Assembly: GCA_018402635.1 (NCBI GenBank)
Contig: JAGYIP010000008.1
Location: 372,001-436,000, forward strand
Origin: Burkholderiaceae bacterium
GTDB lineage: Bacteria; Pseudomonadota; Gammaproteobacteria; Burkholderiales; Burkholderiaceae_A
Direction: 5' to 3'
Length of the DNA: 64,000 bases
The position numbers and the translations under genes were made by a program. Of the stretch, positions 10,139-20,849 are shown piece by piece (position 1 is the first letter of the stretch; every line of letters starts with the position of its first letter). The notes under the pieces were generated by a model, which worked only from the letters and a program-made list of their open reading frames with translations, was not told the origin of the DNA and did no database searches.

Positions 10139-10163
10139 TCTTAGTCGCTTTAGGGCCTTGGCA

Positions 10164-11084
10164 CTAAATGGGCGAGAGCCAGCTTTGGTATTTCGGTGCC
10201 CGGCCTGAAACGGCCTCGAAAAAGCAGGCCTGAATCTTCTCGGTGATGGGCCCACGCTGACCTTCGCCGATGCTACGGTCATCGAGCTCGCGAATTGGGG
10301 TTACCTCGGCTGCCGTACCTGTAAAGAAGGCCTCATCCGCACAATAAATTTCATCGCGCGTAATTCGTTTTTCAACAATCTCAATGCCAAAGTCTTTCGC
10401 GATGGTTATGACGGAATCACGTGTGATGCCATCAAGGCAGGAGGCGAGGTCGGGCGTGAAGAGCCTGCCCGATTTCACAATAAATAGGTTCTCTCCGGCG
10501 CCTTCAGAGACATAGCCCTCGGTATCCAAGAGCAGGGCCTCGTCATAGCCCATGCCACAGACCTCTTGGTGGGCAAGAATGGAGTTGATGTAGTAGCCAC
10601 TGGCCTTGGCTCGAACCATCGACACATTGACATGATGCCGGGTGAAGGAGCTGGTCTTTACCCGAATGCCTTTGGCAAGGCCTTCTTCACCCAGGTAGGC
10701 GCCCCAAGGCCATGCTGCGATGGCCATGTGAATTTTGTTGTTGTTTGTGGCGATGCCTAAGCGCTCGGAACCGACCCAGACAATGGGGCGAATGTAACAA
10801 GACTTCAGCTTGTTGCGCCGGACCGTCTCAAGCTGCGCCTGCATGAGCTCTTCTTTGGAATAGCCAATGTTCATCTGGAAGATCTTGGCGGAGTTCAGCA
10901 GGCGCTGGGTATGGTCTTTGAGTCGGAAAATGGCACTGCCCGAGCCGGTCTCGTAGCAGCGCACGCCCTCAAAGATGCCCATGCCATAGTGCAGCGTATG
11001 GGTCAACACATGGATGTTGGCCTTGCGCCAGTCCACAAATTGGCCATCCATCCAGATCTCACCATCGCGATCAGCCATTGACAT
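10164..11084 (-). CDS. ilvE: Branched-chain amino acid aminotransferase
   Basis: MSMADRDGEIWMDGQFVDWRKANIHVLTHTLHYGMGIFEGVRCY...; full-length class IV aminotransferase. Confidence 0.95.
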   Translation of the reverse strand: MSMADRDGEIWMDGQFVDWRKANIHVLTHTLHYGMGIFEGVRCYETGSGSAIFRLKDHTQRLLNSAKIFQMNIGYSKEELMQAQLETVRRNKLKSCYIRPIVWVGSERLGIATNNNKIHMAIAAWPWGAYLGEEGLAKGIRVKTSSFTRHHVNVSMVRAKASGYYINSILAHQEVCGMGYDEALLLDTEGYVSEGAGENLFIVKSGRLFTPDLASCLDGITRDSVITIAKDFGIEIVEKRITRDEIYCADEAFFTGTAAEVTPIRELDDRSIGEGQRGPITEKIQACFFEAVSGRAPKYQSWLSPI

Positions 11085-11111
11085 AAAAAGACTCTCCTTG
11101 GGTGGGTAAGC

Positions 11112-11177
11112 TCAGACCCAATGACGCATTGGCCTGCAAGATGCAGGCCCTAGGCGGTAAGGGCAAGGCAAATTCAT
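11112..11177 (-). promoter_or_regulatory. Candidate leader region of ilvE: short upstream ORF and two overlapping hairpins
   Basis: TAGAAT 5 nt before ATG; MNLPCPYRLGPASCRPMRHWV*; hairpins CCAATG-ACG-CATTGG (11118-11132) and GGCCTGCA-AGA-TGCAGGCC (11131-11149) share two bases. Confidence 0.4.
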
Positions 11178-11185
11178 GCGACATT

Positions 11186-13971
11186 CTAGCTCGGCTTACC
11201 GCGAATCTCTGAAAGGCTTCGAATAACGTTCGGCGCCTTGTCAAAGACCTCTTGCCAGAGGTCTTTGACGGCCTGGCGGTCGGCCTCAAAGGCATCGGGT
11301 GCCACCCTTGCCGAGCTTGCGCCTGCCAGTCGAAGCCTGTGCTGGGACCTGCGAAATCGCCGGTAGGCCTCGGCAACTTTTTGCGCCTTTTCTGCTTCAA
11401 CGAGCCCAAGCCCGGCCGCAATGGTGAGAAGGGCAATATTTCCCAGGTTGCCCGTAAGCTCGGCATGGGCATGGCTGTGTTCAAGCACCAGCGCCTGCAC
11501 CATAAACTCAATATCCACCATGCCGGCTCGGTCGTGTTTAAGGTCGAACTGGCCGCTTGGGTTGGGATGGCCATCGTGCATGCGCCTGCGCATGGCAAGA
11601 ATTTCTTCCTGCAGGGCCTGGGGCTGGCGGGGCTGCCGAAGAATCTGAATGCGAGCCTGCTCAAAGGCCTGCCCAATGGCGGCGTCACCCGCGCAGAACC
11701 GGGCGCGGGTTAGGGCCTGATGCTCCCAGACCCAGGCACGCTTTTCCTGGTAGTCGATAAAGCCGGGCAGGTCGGTCACAAGCAGACCCGCATTGCCATT
11801 GGGCCGCAGACGCAGGTCAATCTCAAAGAGGCTGCCGGCCGCCGTATTGGTGGACAGCCAGACATTGATGCGTTTGGCCAGTCGTGCATAGACCTCCTGG
11901 GCCATGTCATCGGTGTCGTTGTGAAGAAAAATCAGGTCGAGGTCGGAGGCGTAACCCAGTTCTTTTCCGCCAAGCTTGCCGTAGGCAATAACGGCGAACT
12001 GCGGGTCCTGCCGGTGACGCCGGGGCGTGGCCTTCCAGGCCGAGCGCAGCGTGGCATCAATCATGACATCGGCAAGACCGGAGAGTCGATCGGAGAGATG
12101 CTCCACCGAAAGCAGACCATCAAGGTCCTGAACCAATAAGCGAAAAAGCTGGCCATGGTGCGTCTCGCGCAAAATATCCATCTGCCGCTCAACATCAGGC
12201 TCGCCATTGAGCTGGGCATCCTCAAGGCTGGCATGAAGCTGGACTGCCAGCCGGTCGAGGTCGCCCGCCTCGTCAAGACCACGGCGGTCAAGCAGCTCAT
12301 CGAGAACAATAGGATGGCGTTGCATGTACGAGGCAGCCCAGGACGATGTCGCCATGACCTTGGCCACACGCTCGAGTGTCTCGGGGTACTCATCGAAAAG
12401 GGCGAGGTAAGAACTGCGTCTGCGCAGACTGTCGAGAAGTTCGTTAAGCCCGCGCTCAAGCCTCTGTGCGTCGGCATGTTCTCTGACAATTGCCTTGATG
12501 CGTAGGCGCAGTCGTTCTAGCCGGCTGTCTGCGTCATTTGCCCGTGGCGTGGGAGGCTCCGACCCTGGCGCAGTCTCGCCGAAGTTGTCGGCGTCTTTTG
12601 TTTCGGAGGCTATTTTGTCGAGCCCCGGGGCCTCCTTACGAAAAAGCTTTTCAAAAATGGGAATGACATGCGAGCGGTGTGCTTCTATTTTCAAGCAAAG
12701 CGCCTCGGCGGATTCAAGCCCCATGGCTTGCGCCATTTTTGAGTAGGCCTTTGCAGAGCCCGACAGCACATGCGTCTGGGCATCCTCTTCGTACTGCAGT
12801 CGATGTTCAAGCCGTCGCCAGAACTCGTAGGCCGCGCAGAGATCAAGGTATTCCTTCTCGCTGATACGAGCCTGGTCACGAAGAAGCTTTAAAACCTCAA
12901 GGCAGACCCGAGACTGCAGCGCAGGGTCGCGTCCCCCTCGAATAAGCTGAAAGAGCTGGCCGATGAACTCAATTTCGCGAATCCCGCCTGGCCCTAGCTT
13001 GACGTCCACCATCTCGTAGTCGCCTGCCATACGGGCCTCCCGACGCTGACTGCGTCGCTGGGCCTCTTCACGAATCTGGCCATGCAGGTCGCGCAGGGCG
13101 GCAAGGGCGTTGAAGTCAAGGTAGCGACGAAAGACAAAAGGCCGACGAATGGTCTCAAGCAGCCGGGCATCTTTTTCAAACTGGTCCTGCTCGCTTAGCA
13201 CGGCCTTGTTGACGAGCCGCGCCTTAATCCATGCGTAGCGTTCCCACTCCCTGCCGTAACGAATCAGGTAGTTCTCGAGCATCTCGAGACTGCAGACCAC
13301 AGGGCCCTGAGTCGCCATGCGGTCGCAGTCTTAAATCCACGCGAAAGACAAGGCCGTCGGCAGTGGATTCACCAAGCAGGCCCGCCAGTCGGCGGCCAAG
13401 CCTTGTGAAGTAGGTCTGAAGATCAAGTGCCCCGCCTGGCCCGTCGGGATGATCTTTGGGGCGGCCATCGGACTGCCCTTCGTCTGCAAGCAGGTAAATG
13501 AGGTCGATGTCCGAGGAGGCATTAAGCTCGTACCCGCCAAGCTTTCCCATACCCACAATCAAAAGGTCAACGGCTTCGCCCGTTGTCCGACGGGCAACAC
13601 CGTGACGGCTAACCATGGCCTGGCAGCAATGCTGGTAGCCCAGGTTGAGGCAGATCTCGGCAAGGTCTGAGATGCTTTGTAGATTCTCATGCAGGTCCGA
13701 GAGTCCGCCCAAGTCTCGGGCCATAATAGCCAGCATGACCGCATTTCGATACTGACGAAGGGCCTGTGCAAACCCATTGTCTGCAGTGTCCGACAGCCCA
13801 GCAGCCAAGGCCTCAGGCCAGTGCCGATGCCAATGGTCTTGAAGAACCGGCCGCGTTAGAGGGCTTTCAATGGAAAGCAGCTGATCGCGAGCCATGATCT
13901 GGGGCAGGGTTCGCCTAGCAAAGGCCGAGTGGTCAATGGCCTTTTGGTAGGCGGGCGCAAGGCAGGAAATC
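11186..13971 (-). CDS. glnE: Glutamate-ammonia-ligase adenylyltransferase, split by a 1-nt frameshift near 13302-13308
   Basis: 223-aa and 710-aa minus ORFs join as ...FRVDLRLRPHGDSGP|VVCSLEMLENYLIRYGREWERYAWIKARLV...; second adenylyltransferase domain FAVIAYGKLGGKELGYASDLDLIFLH. 5' end extended beyond the ATG at 13895 by homology-like sequence and an AAGGAG. Confidence 0.88.
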
Positions 13972-14008
13972 GCAGGACTCCTTCAAAAGCTATGCAAGAC
14001 TTTCCATA

Positions 14009-17000
14009 ATGCCAAATTCAAACCATCCTGATGCCCAAGCACTGCCCTCCGCGGGCCTTGGTCGCAGATCGTGGGCATGGAATTTGTTTGCCGGGCTCAT
14101 GGCCGTCGTTGTTGTGGCCATGCTTGCAACGGCCCTGGGCATTCGTTATTGGCTGTGGCCAGAGCTCGCCCAGACCCTCAATGACCCTCAACGCCTTGCC
14201 CAGTCGGTGGGGCCTGCGCTTGACCCCCTTGACCTTGAACTGCGGGCTCGTGATGCGCGGGCGGAATGGGCCGACTGGCTTTCACCACGCCTGGTTGTTG
14301 GGGCGGCCGAGCTTGTTCAACGGTCAACAGGCGAGGTCGTCGCCTCGGTTGAGGGCCTTTCGGCAGACTTCGGCCTGCGGACGTTTTATTCGCTTACCGC
14401 GGGCATCCCCATTTTTTCCCAGCTCGGCATCGAGAGGTTAAAGCTTCGGCTGCAGCGCAAGACCGACGGAACGCTTGTGCTTGCAGGTGTTGCGCTTAGC
14501 CCCGATTCCGATAAGTCATCAGGCCCCATGCTTGAGGCCATTCAGTGGCAAGGGCCTCTTTCGGTGATTGATGCTCGGCTGATCTGGCAGGACGATCTGC
14601 CTACCGACCCGACCCCCAGACCCAAGGCCGTGCAGGCTCGGCCGCCGCAGATTAAGTCTGCAGACCCGTCTGTTGCCCAGCAGACCGGGCAGGGTGAGAT
14701 GCGACTCAAGGGTCTCTACCTCAAGCTTCGTGCAGGCCAGACACAGCTTCGCGCGCAGGGCTTTGAGGCGGCTGAACTCGTCTCGCTTCTGTCGATGATT
14801 CAGCCCATGCCCGCCATGCAGGGTGCCCTAGGACCCGTTCGTCTGGACTGGACGGGCGACCTCGCAAGCCTGGGCTCTCAGGGGCTTGGGCAGTGGCTCG
14901 ATGACCTGTCTGCGGACATTAGTTTTCGTGAACTCGCCCACCCCGCGATCTCAGGCCTATCCGGTCGGGTTTTGTTGGGCCCGAAGGCGGGCAGCCTGGT
15001 GGTCTCTGGGCAGGGCACGCAGCTTAACCTTCCCCAGGTTTTTCCATCGTCGCCTTTGCGTATCGAGAGGCTGGGCCTTGAGGGCGAATGGTCAGCCTCG
15101 GGTCTTCTGGCAAGCCTTGCCGAGCAGGCAAGTCTTCCCTCGGACTTCAGCTTCAGACTCGCATCGGGCAGCCTACAACTGCCGCAGGCACGCATTAAGC
15201 TCTCGGGGTCTTACAACTATGCAGGCCAGGGTCTTGGTGAGGCCGCCTTGGAGGGCAGCCTGACAGACCTTCTACCCGAGCGGGTTCATCAGCTGCTGCC
15301 CGCTCAGATAGGCCCCCAGACCCGGGACTGGATCGAGCGAGGCATTCGCAAGGGCAGCCCGGTGTCGGGTCGCTTTGAACTTAAAGGCGCGCTTGAAGAC
15401 TTTCCTTTTCGCGATGGGCGTGAGGGACTTTTCAAGGCACAACTTCAGCTTGAGGACCAGGGCATTGTTTTTGCGCGTGGCTGGCCGGACATTGAGTCAG
15501 CCGATATCGACCTTCGCTTTGACGGACCAAGCCTGCGGTTTGTTGGGCGTCAGGCGGTTCTTGGGAAGGCCCCCGTTGTTGAGGTCCGCGGCGAGATTAT
15601 CGACATGCTCTCCGAAGATCCGATTCTCGCCCTGTCGGGACAGATCGCGGGCGAGCTTGGAGGCATGGTGCAGACGGCCAACCAGTCGCCCGTAAGGCGC
15701 TGGCTTGGCCAGGCGCTTGACGATGCCGAGGCCTCCGGGCAAGGCAACCTGGCGCTCGAGCTTCGTGTCCCCTTGAACCGGGCCTCGGAGACCACTGTAG
15801 AAGGTGAGCTTGCTTTAAATGGTTCAGGCCTGAAGCTTGGAAGCAGTCTTCCCGCCCTTACCCAGCTCGAGGGCAGGCTGCTTTTTTCTGACCAAGGGTT
15901 TCATTTCATGCGCCTGCAGGCCCGCTCGCTTGGGGGCAGCACACGGCTAGCGATGGGCGAAGAACCCGCGCCGGGTGTGCAGGCGCCCGCGGTCTCGCGC
16001 CTTGTTGCCAGAGGAAACTTTCAGTCGGTTGAGCTCATGGGTTGGCTTCGTGAGTCCATGGGCCTTCCGCTCTCTAAGGCGGTTGTCAGTGGGACCTCGA
16101 GTTACCAAATTGAGGCCGACATCAAGCGCTCAGAGCTTCAGATGCAGATTCGTTCCAGCCTTGTAGGCATGGGGATTGCCCTGCCAGCGCCACTGGGTAA
16201 GGCAGCCAACGAGGACTGGGGCCTGTCCGTGCGCATGAGCCAGAGCTCTTTCGCAACCGGGCAGCGGCAACAGTCTTGGCAGTTGACCACGGTGGCCAAT
16301 AGGCTCTCAGGTCTGGTGGATTCCCAGCGCCTGCGACCTGGTCAGCCCCAGCAGCTGCGCGCAGGCCTTAGCTGGGGGGAACAGGCAAAGCTTCCTGCAG
16401 GTCAAGGTCTGGTCTTGCGGGTGGAGGCCGAAAGCCTTGAGCTTAACGACTGGCTCAACGCGCTTAACCAGTACCTCGAGGACCCGCCCCCGCGCCCTGA
16501 GACCTTAAGGTCGGCGCAGGCCTCCGGCCAAGAGGATCTGCAGGCCATTTTTATTCGCGCGCAGCAGGTACGGTTTGCCGACCAGCTCTTCTCAGGGGTC
16601 AGGGCGGAGGTAACCCCCGAGAAGGGTCGATGGCGGGTTGATCTTGATTCAGCCCAGGTCGCGGGCCGACTGGTCTGGGACCCAAGCCCATCGGAGACGC
16701 AGGCCGCTGGTGAGTCCTCGGGCAGCCTTGTTGCACGCCTAAGTCGGCTCTGGCTGCCGCCTGGCCAGCAAGAAAAGCCTGAGGCCACCGCCACGAACCC
16801 CTCTGCCTTACTGCCCAGTCCGCCCGCCGAATCAAACCCTGCGGTCAGCCCTGCTCTTTCGCCGCCCGCCGCGCTCACCTCGCTGGCCCAGGCAAGTCGT
16901 TGGCCCCGCATTGACCTGCAGGCTGACGATTTCCGTCGCGGACAAAAAGACTTTGGTCGGCTTATGCTTGAGGCATCACCTTCGCGCCTGCAGCCACAGT

Positions 17001-17809
17001 GGGATATTTCCAGCCTGGTCATTGAAAATCCACAGGCCCGGTTCGAAGGCTCAGGCCAATGGGCTGCCGTGAGCCTTGCAGATCCTCTTGGCCTCTCGCA
17101 GACGCGACTTAATTTTGTGCTGTCGGTGGTCAATGGGGGACGCCTGCTTGATCGTCTGGGCTACCCCGGCCTCTTGCGAGCAACGCCCGGAAGCCTTCGA
17201 GGTAATGTGGGCTGGCCAGGCGCACCCATTGATTTTCAGCTCGGGGCCTTTAACGGCCAGCTTGACCTCGACCTGCAGTCGGGCCAGTTCTTAAAGGCCG
17301 ACCCGGGCATTGGAAAGCTTGTAAGCGTCATCAACCTTCAGTCGCTTCCCAAGCGCATTGCGCTTGACTTTCGCGATATTTTTTCTGAGGGCTTCAATTT
17401 CGAGCGGGTGCGAGGCAATGTAAGTTTTGAGTCGGGCCTGGCCAAGACCACCAATCTTCGGCTTGTGGGTGTGCAGGCCTCGGTCTTTCTCGAGGGCTCG
17501 GCCAACATTCTGAACGAGACACAGGCTCTTCGTGTTCTGGTTCTTCCCGAGCTCAATACGGGCCTAGCCTCCCTTGGCTATGCCTTGGTTAATCCTGCCG
17601 TTGGCCTGGGGAGTATCCTTGCCCAGTATGTGTTGCGTGACCCTCTTCGACAGACCCTTGCCTACGAGTTTGAGGTGACGGGGAAATGGGATGACCCTTC
17701 GGTGAAGTCTTTGCCGCGTCGGCCTGCCGCCGACTCCAACCCGTCCTCCGATGCGGCCGCGCCTTCAACGCCGGCCCCGGCAGGCGCATCCTCCTCGCCA
17801 AGGCCCTAA
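14009..17809 (+). CDS. YhdP-family (AsmA-like, TIGR02099-type) large membrane/periplasmic protein
   Basis: 1266 aa, single N-terminal TM, C-terminal LDLDLQSGQFLKADPGIGKLVSVINLQSLPKRIALDFRDIFSEGF... Confidence 0.88.
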   Translation: MPNSNHPDAQALPSAGLGRRSWAWNLFAGLMAVVVVAMLATALGIRYWLWPELAQTLNDPQRLAQSVGPALDPLDLELRARDARAEWADWLSPRLVVGAAELVQRSTGEVVASVEGLSADFGLRTFYSLTAGIPIFSQLGIERLKLRLQRKTDGTLVLAGVALSPDSDKSSGPMLEAIQWQGPLSVIDARLIWQDDLPTDPTPRPKAVQARPPQIKSADPSVAQQTGQGEMRLKGLYLKLRAGQTQLRAQGFEAAELVSLLSMIQPMPAMQGALGPVRLDWTGDLASLGSQGLGQWLDDLSADISFRELAHPAISGLSGRVLLGPKAGSLVVSGQGTQLNLPQVFPSSPLRIERLGLEGEWSASGLLASLAEQASLPSDFSFRLASGSLQLPQARIKLSGSYNYAGQGLGEAALEGSLTDLLPERVHQLLPAQIGPQTRDWIERGIRKGSPVSGRFELKGALEDFPFRDGREGLFKAQLQLEDQGIVFARGWPDIESADIDLRFDGPSLRFVGRQAVLGKAPVVEVRGEIIDMLSEDPILALSGQIAGELGGMVQTANQSPVRRWLGQALDDAEASGQGNLALELRVPLNRASETTVEGELALNGSGLKLGSSLPALTQLEGRLLFSDQGFHFMRLQARSLGGSTRLAMGEEPAPGVQAPAVSRLVARGNFQSVELMGWLRESMGLPLSKAVVSGTSSYQIEADIKRSELQMQIRSSLVGMGIALPAPLGKAANEDWGLSVRMSQSSFATGQRQQSWQLTTVANRLSGLVDSQRLRPGQPQQLRAGLSWGEQAKLPAGQGLVLRVEAESLELNDWLNALNQYLEDPPPRPETLRSAQASGQEDLQAIFIRAQQVRFADQLFSGVRAEVTPEKGRWRVDLDSAQVAGRLVWDPSPSETQAAGESSGSLVARLSRLWLPPGQQEKPEATATNPSALLPSPPAESNPAVSPALSPPAALTSLAQASRWPRIDLQADDFRRGQKDFGRLMLEASPSRLQPQWDISSLVIENPQARFEGSGQWAAVSLADPLGLSQTRLNFVLSVVNGGRLLDRLGYPGLLRATPGSLRGNVGWPGAPIDFQLGAFNGQLDLDLQSGQFLKADPGIGKLVSVINLQSLPKRIALDFRDIFSEGFNFERVRGNVSFESGLAKTTNLRLVGVQASVFLEGSANILNETQALRVLVLPELNTGLASLGYALVNPAVGLGSILAQYVLRDPLRQTLAYEFEVTGKWDDPSVKSLPRRPAADSNPSSDAAAPSTPAPAGASSSPRP

Positions 17810-17818
17810 GCAAAGGCC

Positions 17819-18690
17819 ATGACGCCAAGGCCCTGCACTGTTGCAGCCGTCCAGATGGTCTCTGGCGCGCAGGTTGAGGCAAATCTTGCAACCGCAGAGC
17901 GGCTGACCCGAGAGGCAGCAAGGCTTGGTGCCGACATGGTTGTTCTACCGGAGTTCTTTGCTATTTTCGGCCATCACGATCGCGACAAATGCAAGGTTGC
18001 CGAGCCCCATGGCCTGGGCCCTGAAAGCCCCATGCAGAACCGCCTCTCAGGCCTTGCCGCTGAGCTTGGCATCACGTTAATTGCCGGGACGCTTCCAATT
18101 CAATCCTCCGACCCCGATCGCGTCTTCAACACGGTTCTGGTCTACGACCCTCAAGGGCTTGAGCTTGCCCGCTACGACAAGCTTCATCTGTTTGCCTTCG
18201 ATAACGGCAAAGAGCGCTATGACGAGGCACGCAGCCTTGTTCCTGGCGAGCGGCCCGTGGCTTGCACAACTGCTGGCGGGTCGAACGGGGCTTTCGGTCT
18301 GCTACGACCTGCGGTTCCCAGAGTTTTTCCGAAGCCTTAGCAGCCCAAGCCCACTCGATCTTATTGTCTTGCCTGCCGCCTTCACCTACACAACCGGTCA
18401 GGCCCACTGGGACATTCTCTTGCGAGCCCGTGCCATTGAGAATCAGTGCTGGCTGGTTGCCAGCGCTCAGGGCGGTCAGCATTCCAATGGTCGAGCCACC
18501 TGGGGTCACAGCATGGTCATTGACCCATGGGGTCACGATTGTTGCCTGTTGCGATCAGGGTGAAGGGCTTGCACTTGCCAAGGTTGATCCTGGCCTGACC
18601 CAGCAGGTTCGCCTAAACTTACCTGCCTTGCGCCACCGTCAGTCGGCGCTTCAACCATCCCATTTAACCAAAGGAGAGCCTTGCTCATGA
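17819..18690 (+). CDS. Carbon-nitrogen hydrolase (nitrilase/omega-amidase family) requiring two 1-nt frame corrections
   Basis: [80 protein letters not shown] + [18 protein letters not shown], spread over three frames. Confidence 0.82.
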
Positions 18691-20186
18691 CCCCGACGGA
18701 TGCCGCCATTGCCGCCTTGTCCACCGCTCAGCGGCTGCTTCTTGAGCCTCATGGGCTTACCGAGGCCATGCTTCTTGATGCCATTGCCGAGATGCATGCC
18801 CACCGCATCGATGACAGCGACCTTTACTTTCAGTACAGCCAGGCCGAGTCCTGGGGCATGGAAGAGGGCATTGTTAAATCGGGAAGCTACTCCATCGACC
18901 AGGGCGTTGGCGTTCGTGCAATCTCGGGCGAGAAGACCGCCTTTGCCTACAGCGACATCCTAAGCCCCAAGGCCCTGTTTGAGGCCGCGCGCACCACGCG
19001 CTCCATTGCGCGGGCAGGCTCTGGCTCGGCGGCGGTTCGTGTTGCGGGTCAGCAAAAGCGCCTGGGCAAGGGCCGCCATCTGCTTGAGACCTCACGGCCA
19101 CCTCTCTACTCGGCCGACAACCCGCTTGCCGCCTTGTCTGCGGCGCAAAAGGTTGAACTGCTCCAGGCCATCGATAAGGCGGCCCGAGCCATGGACCCAC
19201 GGGTCATTCAAGTGATGGCCTCGCTGGCGGGCGAGTACGAGGTGGTGCTTGTGGTTCGAAGCGATGGGCGTATTGCCGCCGATGTTCGCCCCTTGGTTCG
19301 GCTTTCGGTCTCGGTGATTGCCGAGCAGAACGGCCGTCGCGAGCAGGGTTCAAGTGGAGGCGGTGGTCGTTCCTCGTTTTCGTATTTCAGCCAAGACCGT
19401 GCCCTCGATCATGCACGCGAGGCGGTTCGCCAGGCGCTGCTGAACCTCGAGTCGCGCCCCGCACCTGCCGGAACCATGCCTGTGGTTCTGGGCCCAGGCT
19501 GGCCGGGCGTGCTTCTGCACGAGGCTATTGGCCACGGCCTTGAGGGCGACTTTAACCGCAAAGGCTCCTCGGCCTTCGCGGGCCGCATTGGTCAACAGGT
19601 GGCAGCCAAAGGGGTCACGGTGGTGGACGACGGAAGCCTGCCCAATCGCCGCGGCTCCCTGAATATCGATGACGAGGCAAACCCTACCCAGCGCAATGTT
19701 CTTATCGAAGACGGCATTCTGCGCGGCTACCTGCAAGACAGCCTGAACGCCCGACTTATGAAGGTGCCTGTTACCGGTAACGGGCGACGTGAGTCGTATG
19801 CCCATCTGCCCATGCCGCGCATGACCAACACCTTCATGCTCGCTGGCAAAGAGTCCCCGCAAGAAATCGTTGGCTCGCTCGACCGCGGCCTTTACGCGGT
19901 GAACTTCGGGGGCGGGCAGGTCGATATCACCAGCGGGAAGTTTGTCTTCACCGCGTCGGAGGCCTACTGGGTTGAGAAGGGCAAGATTCAGTTCCCGGTC
20001 AAGGGCGCAACCATTATTGGCAATGGCCCCGATGCACTGACGCGGGTGACCCGAATAGGCGACGACCTGGCGCTTGATCCCGGCATTGGAACCTGCGGCA
20101 AAGAGGGCCAGAGCGTGCCGGTGGGCGTGGGCCAGCCCACCCTTCGAATTGAAGGACTAACTGTCGGAGGAACGGCGCAGGCCTGA
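18687..20186 (+). CDS. tldD: Metalloprotease TldD
   Basis: [24 protein letters not shown]..., [43 protein letters not shown] upstream. Confidence 0.95.
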   Translation: MTPTDAAIAALSTAQRLLLEPHGLTEAMLLDAIAEMHAHRIDDSDLYFQYSQAESWGMEEGIVKSGSYSIDQGVGVRAISGEKTAFAYSDILSPKALFEAARTTRSIARAGSGSAAVRVAGQQKRLGKGRHLLETSRPPLYSADNPLAALSAAQKVELLQAIDKAARAMDPRVIQVMASLAGEYEVVLVVRSDGRIAADVRPLVRLSVSVIAEQNGRREQGSSGGGGRSSFSYFSQDRALDHAREAVRQALLNLESRPAPAGTMPVVLGPGWPGVLLHEAIGHGLEGDFNRKGSSAFAGRIGQQVAAKGVTVVDDGSLPNRRGSLNIDDEANPTQRNVLIEDGILRGYLQDSLNARLMKVPVTGNGRRESYAHLPMPRMTNTFMLAGKESPQEIVGSLDRGLYAVNFGGGQVDITSGKFVFTASEAYWVEKGKIQFPVKGATIIGNGPDALTRVTRIGDDLALDPGIGTCGKEGQSVPVGVGQPTLRIEGLTVGGTAQA

Positions 20187-20810
20187 GTTTTTCGAGGGGC
20201 GCGGCCGGGTTCGCCAGTAGACATCGGTCACCCCTTGAAGCTTGTTGAGCTGCCTTGAGAGCACAAACAAAAGGTCCGAAAGCCGGTTTAAGTAATGCTG
20301 CAGGCTTGCCCGGCAGGGGGCCTGGCCGGCATGGGCAAGCGCTCGGTTTAGCGAAACCAGTCGACGCTCGGCCCGCCGAGTGACGGTGCGCGCCAGGTGA
20401 CATACCCCCGCGGCCCGACTTCCTCCAGGAAGAATAAATTCTCGCAGGCTGGGCAGCGCCGTGTTGATCTCTGCAATGGCCTCATCGAGGCTTAGTAGCC
20501 GTTCGCTTTGAAGCACCTCGTGACCGGGCATGGCAAGCTCGCCTCCAAGGTCGAAAAGATCGTGTTGAATGGACTCCAGCAGGCTATCAACCTCTGCCAG
20601 GCCCCTTGCCTCTTGCCCTTCTGGTGTTGCCGCCTGTGCAGACTGAACCTCGGCCCGAAGCATGCCGAGCACGCTGTTGAGTTCGTCCACGTCGCCCATG
20701 GCCTCGAATCGCTCGTGGTCTTTGGCAAGCCTGCTTCCATCGGCAAGCCCCGAGTAACCGTCATCCCCGGAGCGAGTAACAATGCGTGTTAGGCGGTCTT
20801 TTGCTGTCAT
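20157..20810 (-). CDS. Cob(I)yrinic acid a,c-diamide adenosyltransferase (PduO/MMAB type)
   Basis: [23 protein letters not shown]...[15 protein letters not shown]...[26 protein letters not shown]; tail overlaps the tldD 3' end. Confidence 0.93.
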   Translation of the reverse strand: MTAKDRLTRIVTRSGDDGYSGLADGSRLAKDHERFEAMGDVDELNSVLGMLRAEVQSAQAATPEGQEARGLAEVDSLLESIQHDLFDLGGELAMPGHEVLQSERLLSLDEAIAEINTALPSLREFILPGGSRAAGVCHLARTVTRRAERRLVSLNRALAHAGQAPCRASLQHYLNRLSDLLFVLSRQLNKLQGVTDVYWRTRPRPSKNSGLRRSSDS

Positions 20811-20817
20811 TGTTCGA

Positions 20818-20843
20818 AGTGTAGCCGCTTCTAGGCCTACAAT
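20818..20843. promoter_or_regulatory. Candidate divergent leaderless promoters for the adenosyltransferase (-) and glcD (+)
   Basis: Minus: TACACT + 7 nt + ATG (20810). Plus: TACAAT + 6 nt + ATG (20850). Confidence 0.5.
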
Positions 20844-20849
20844 TCAGGC

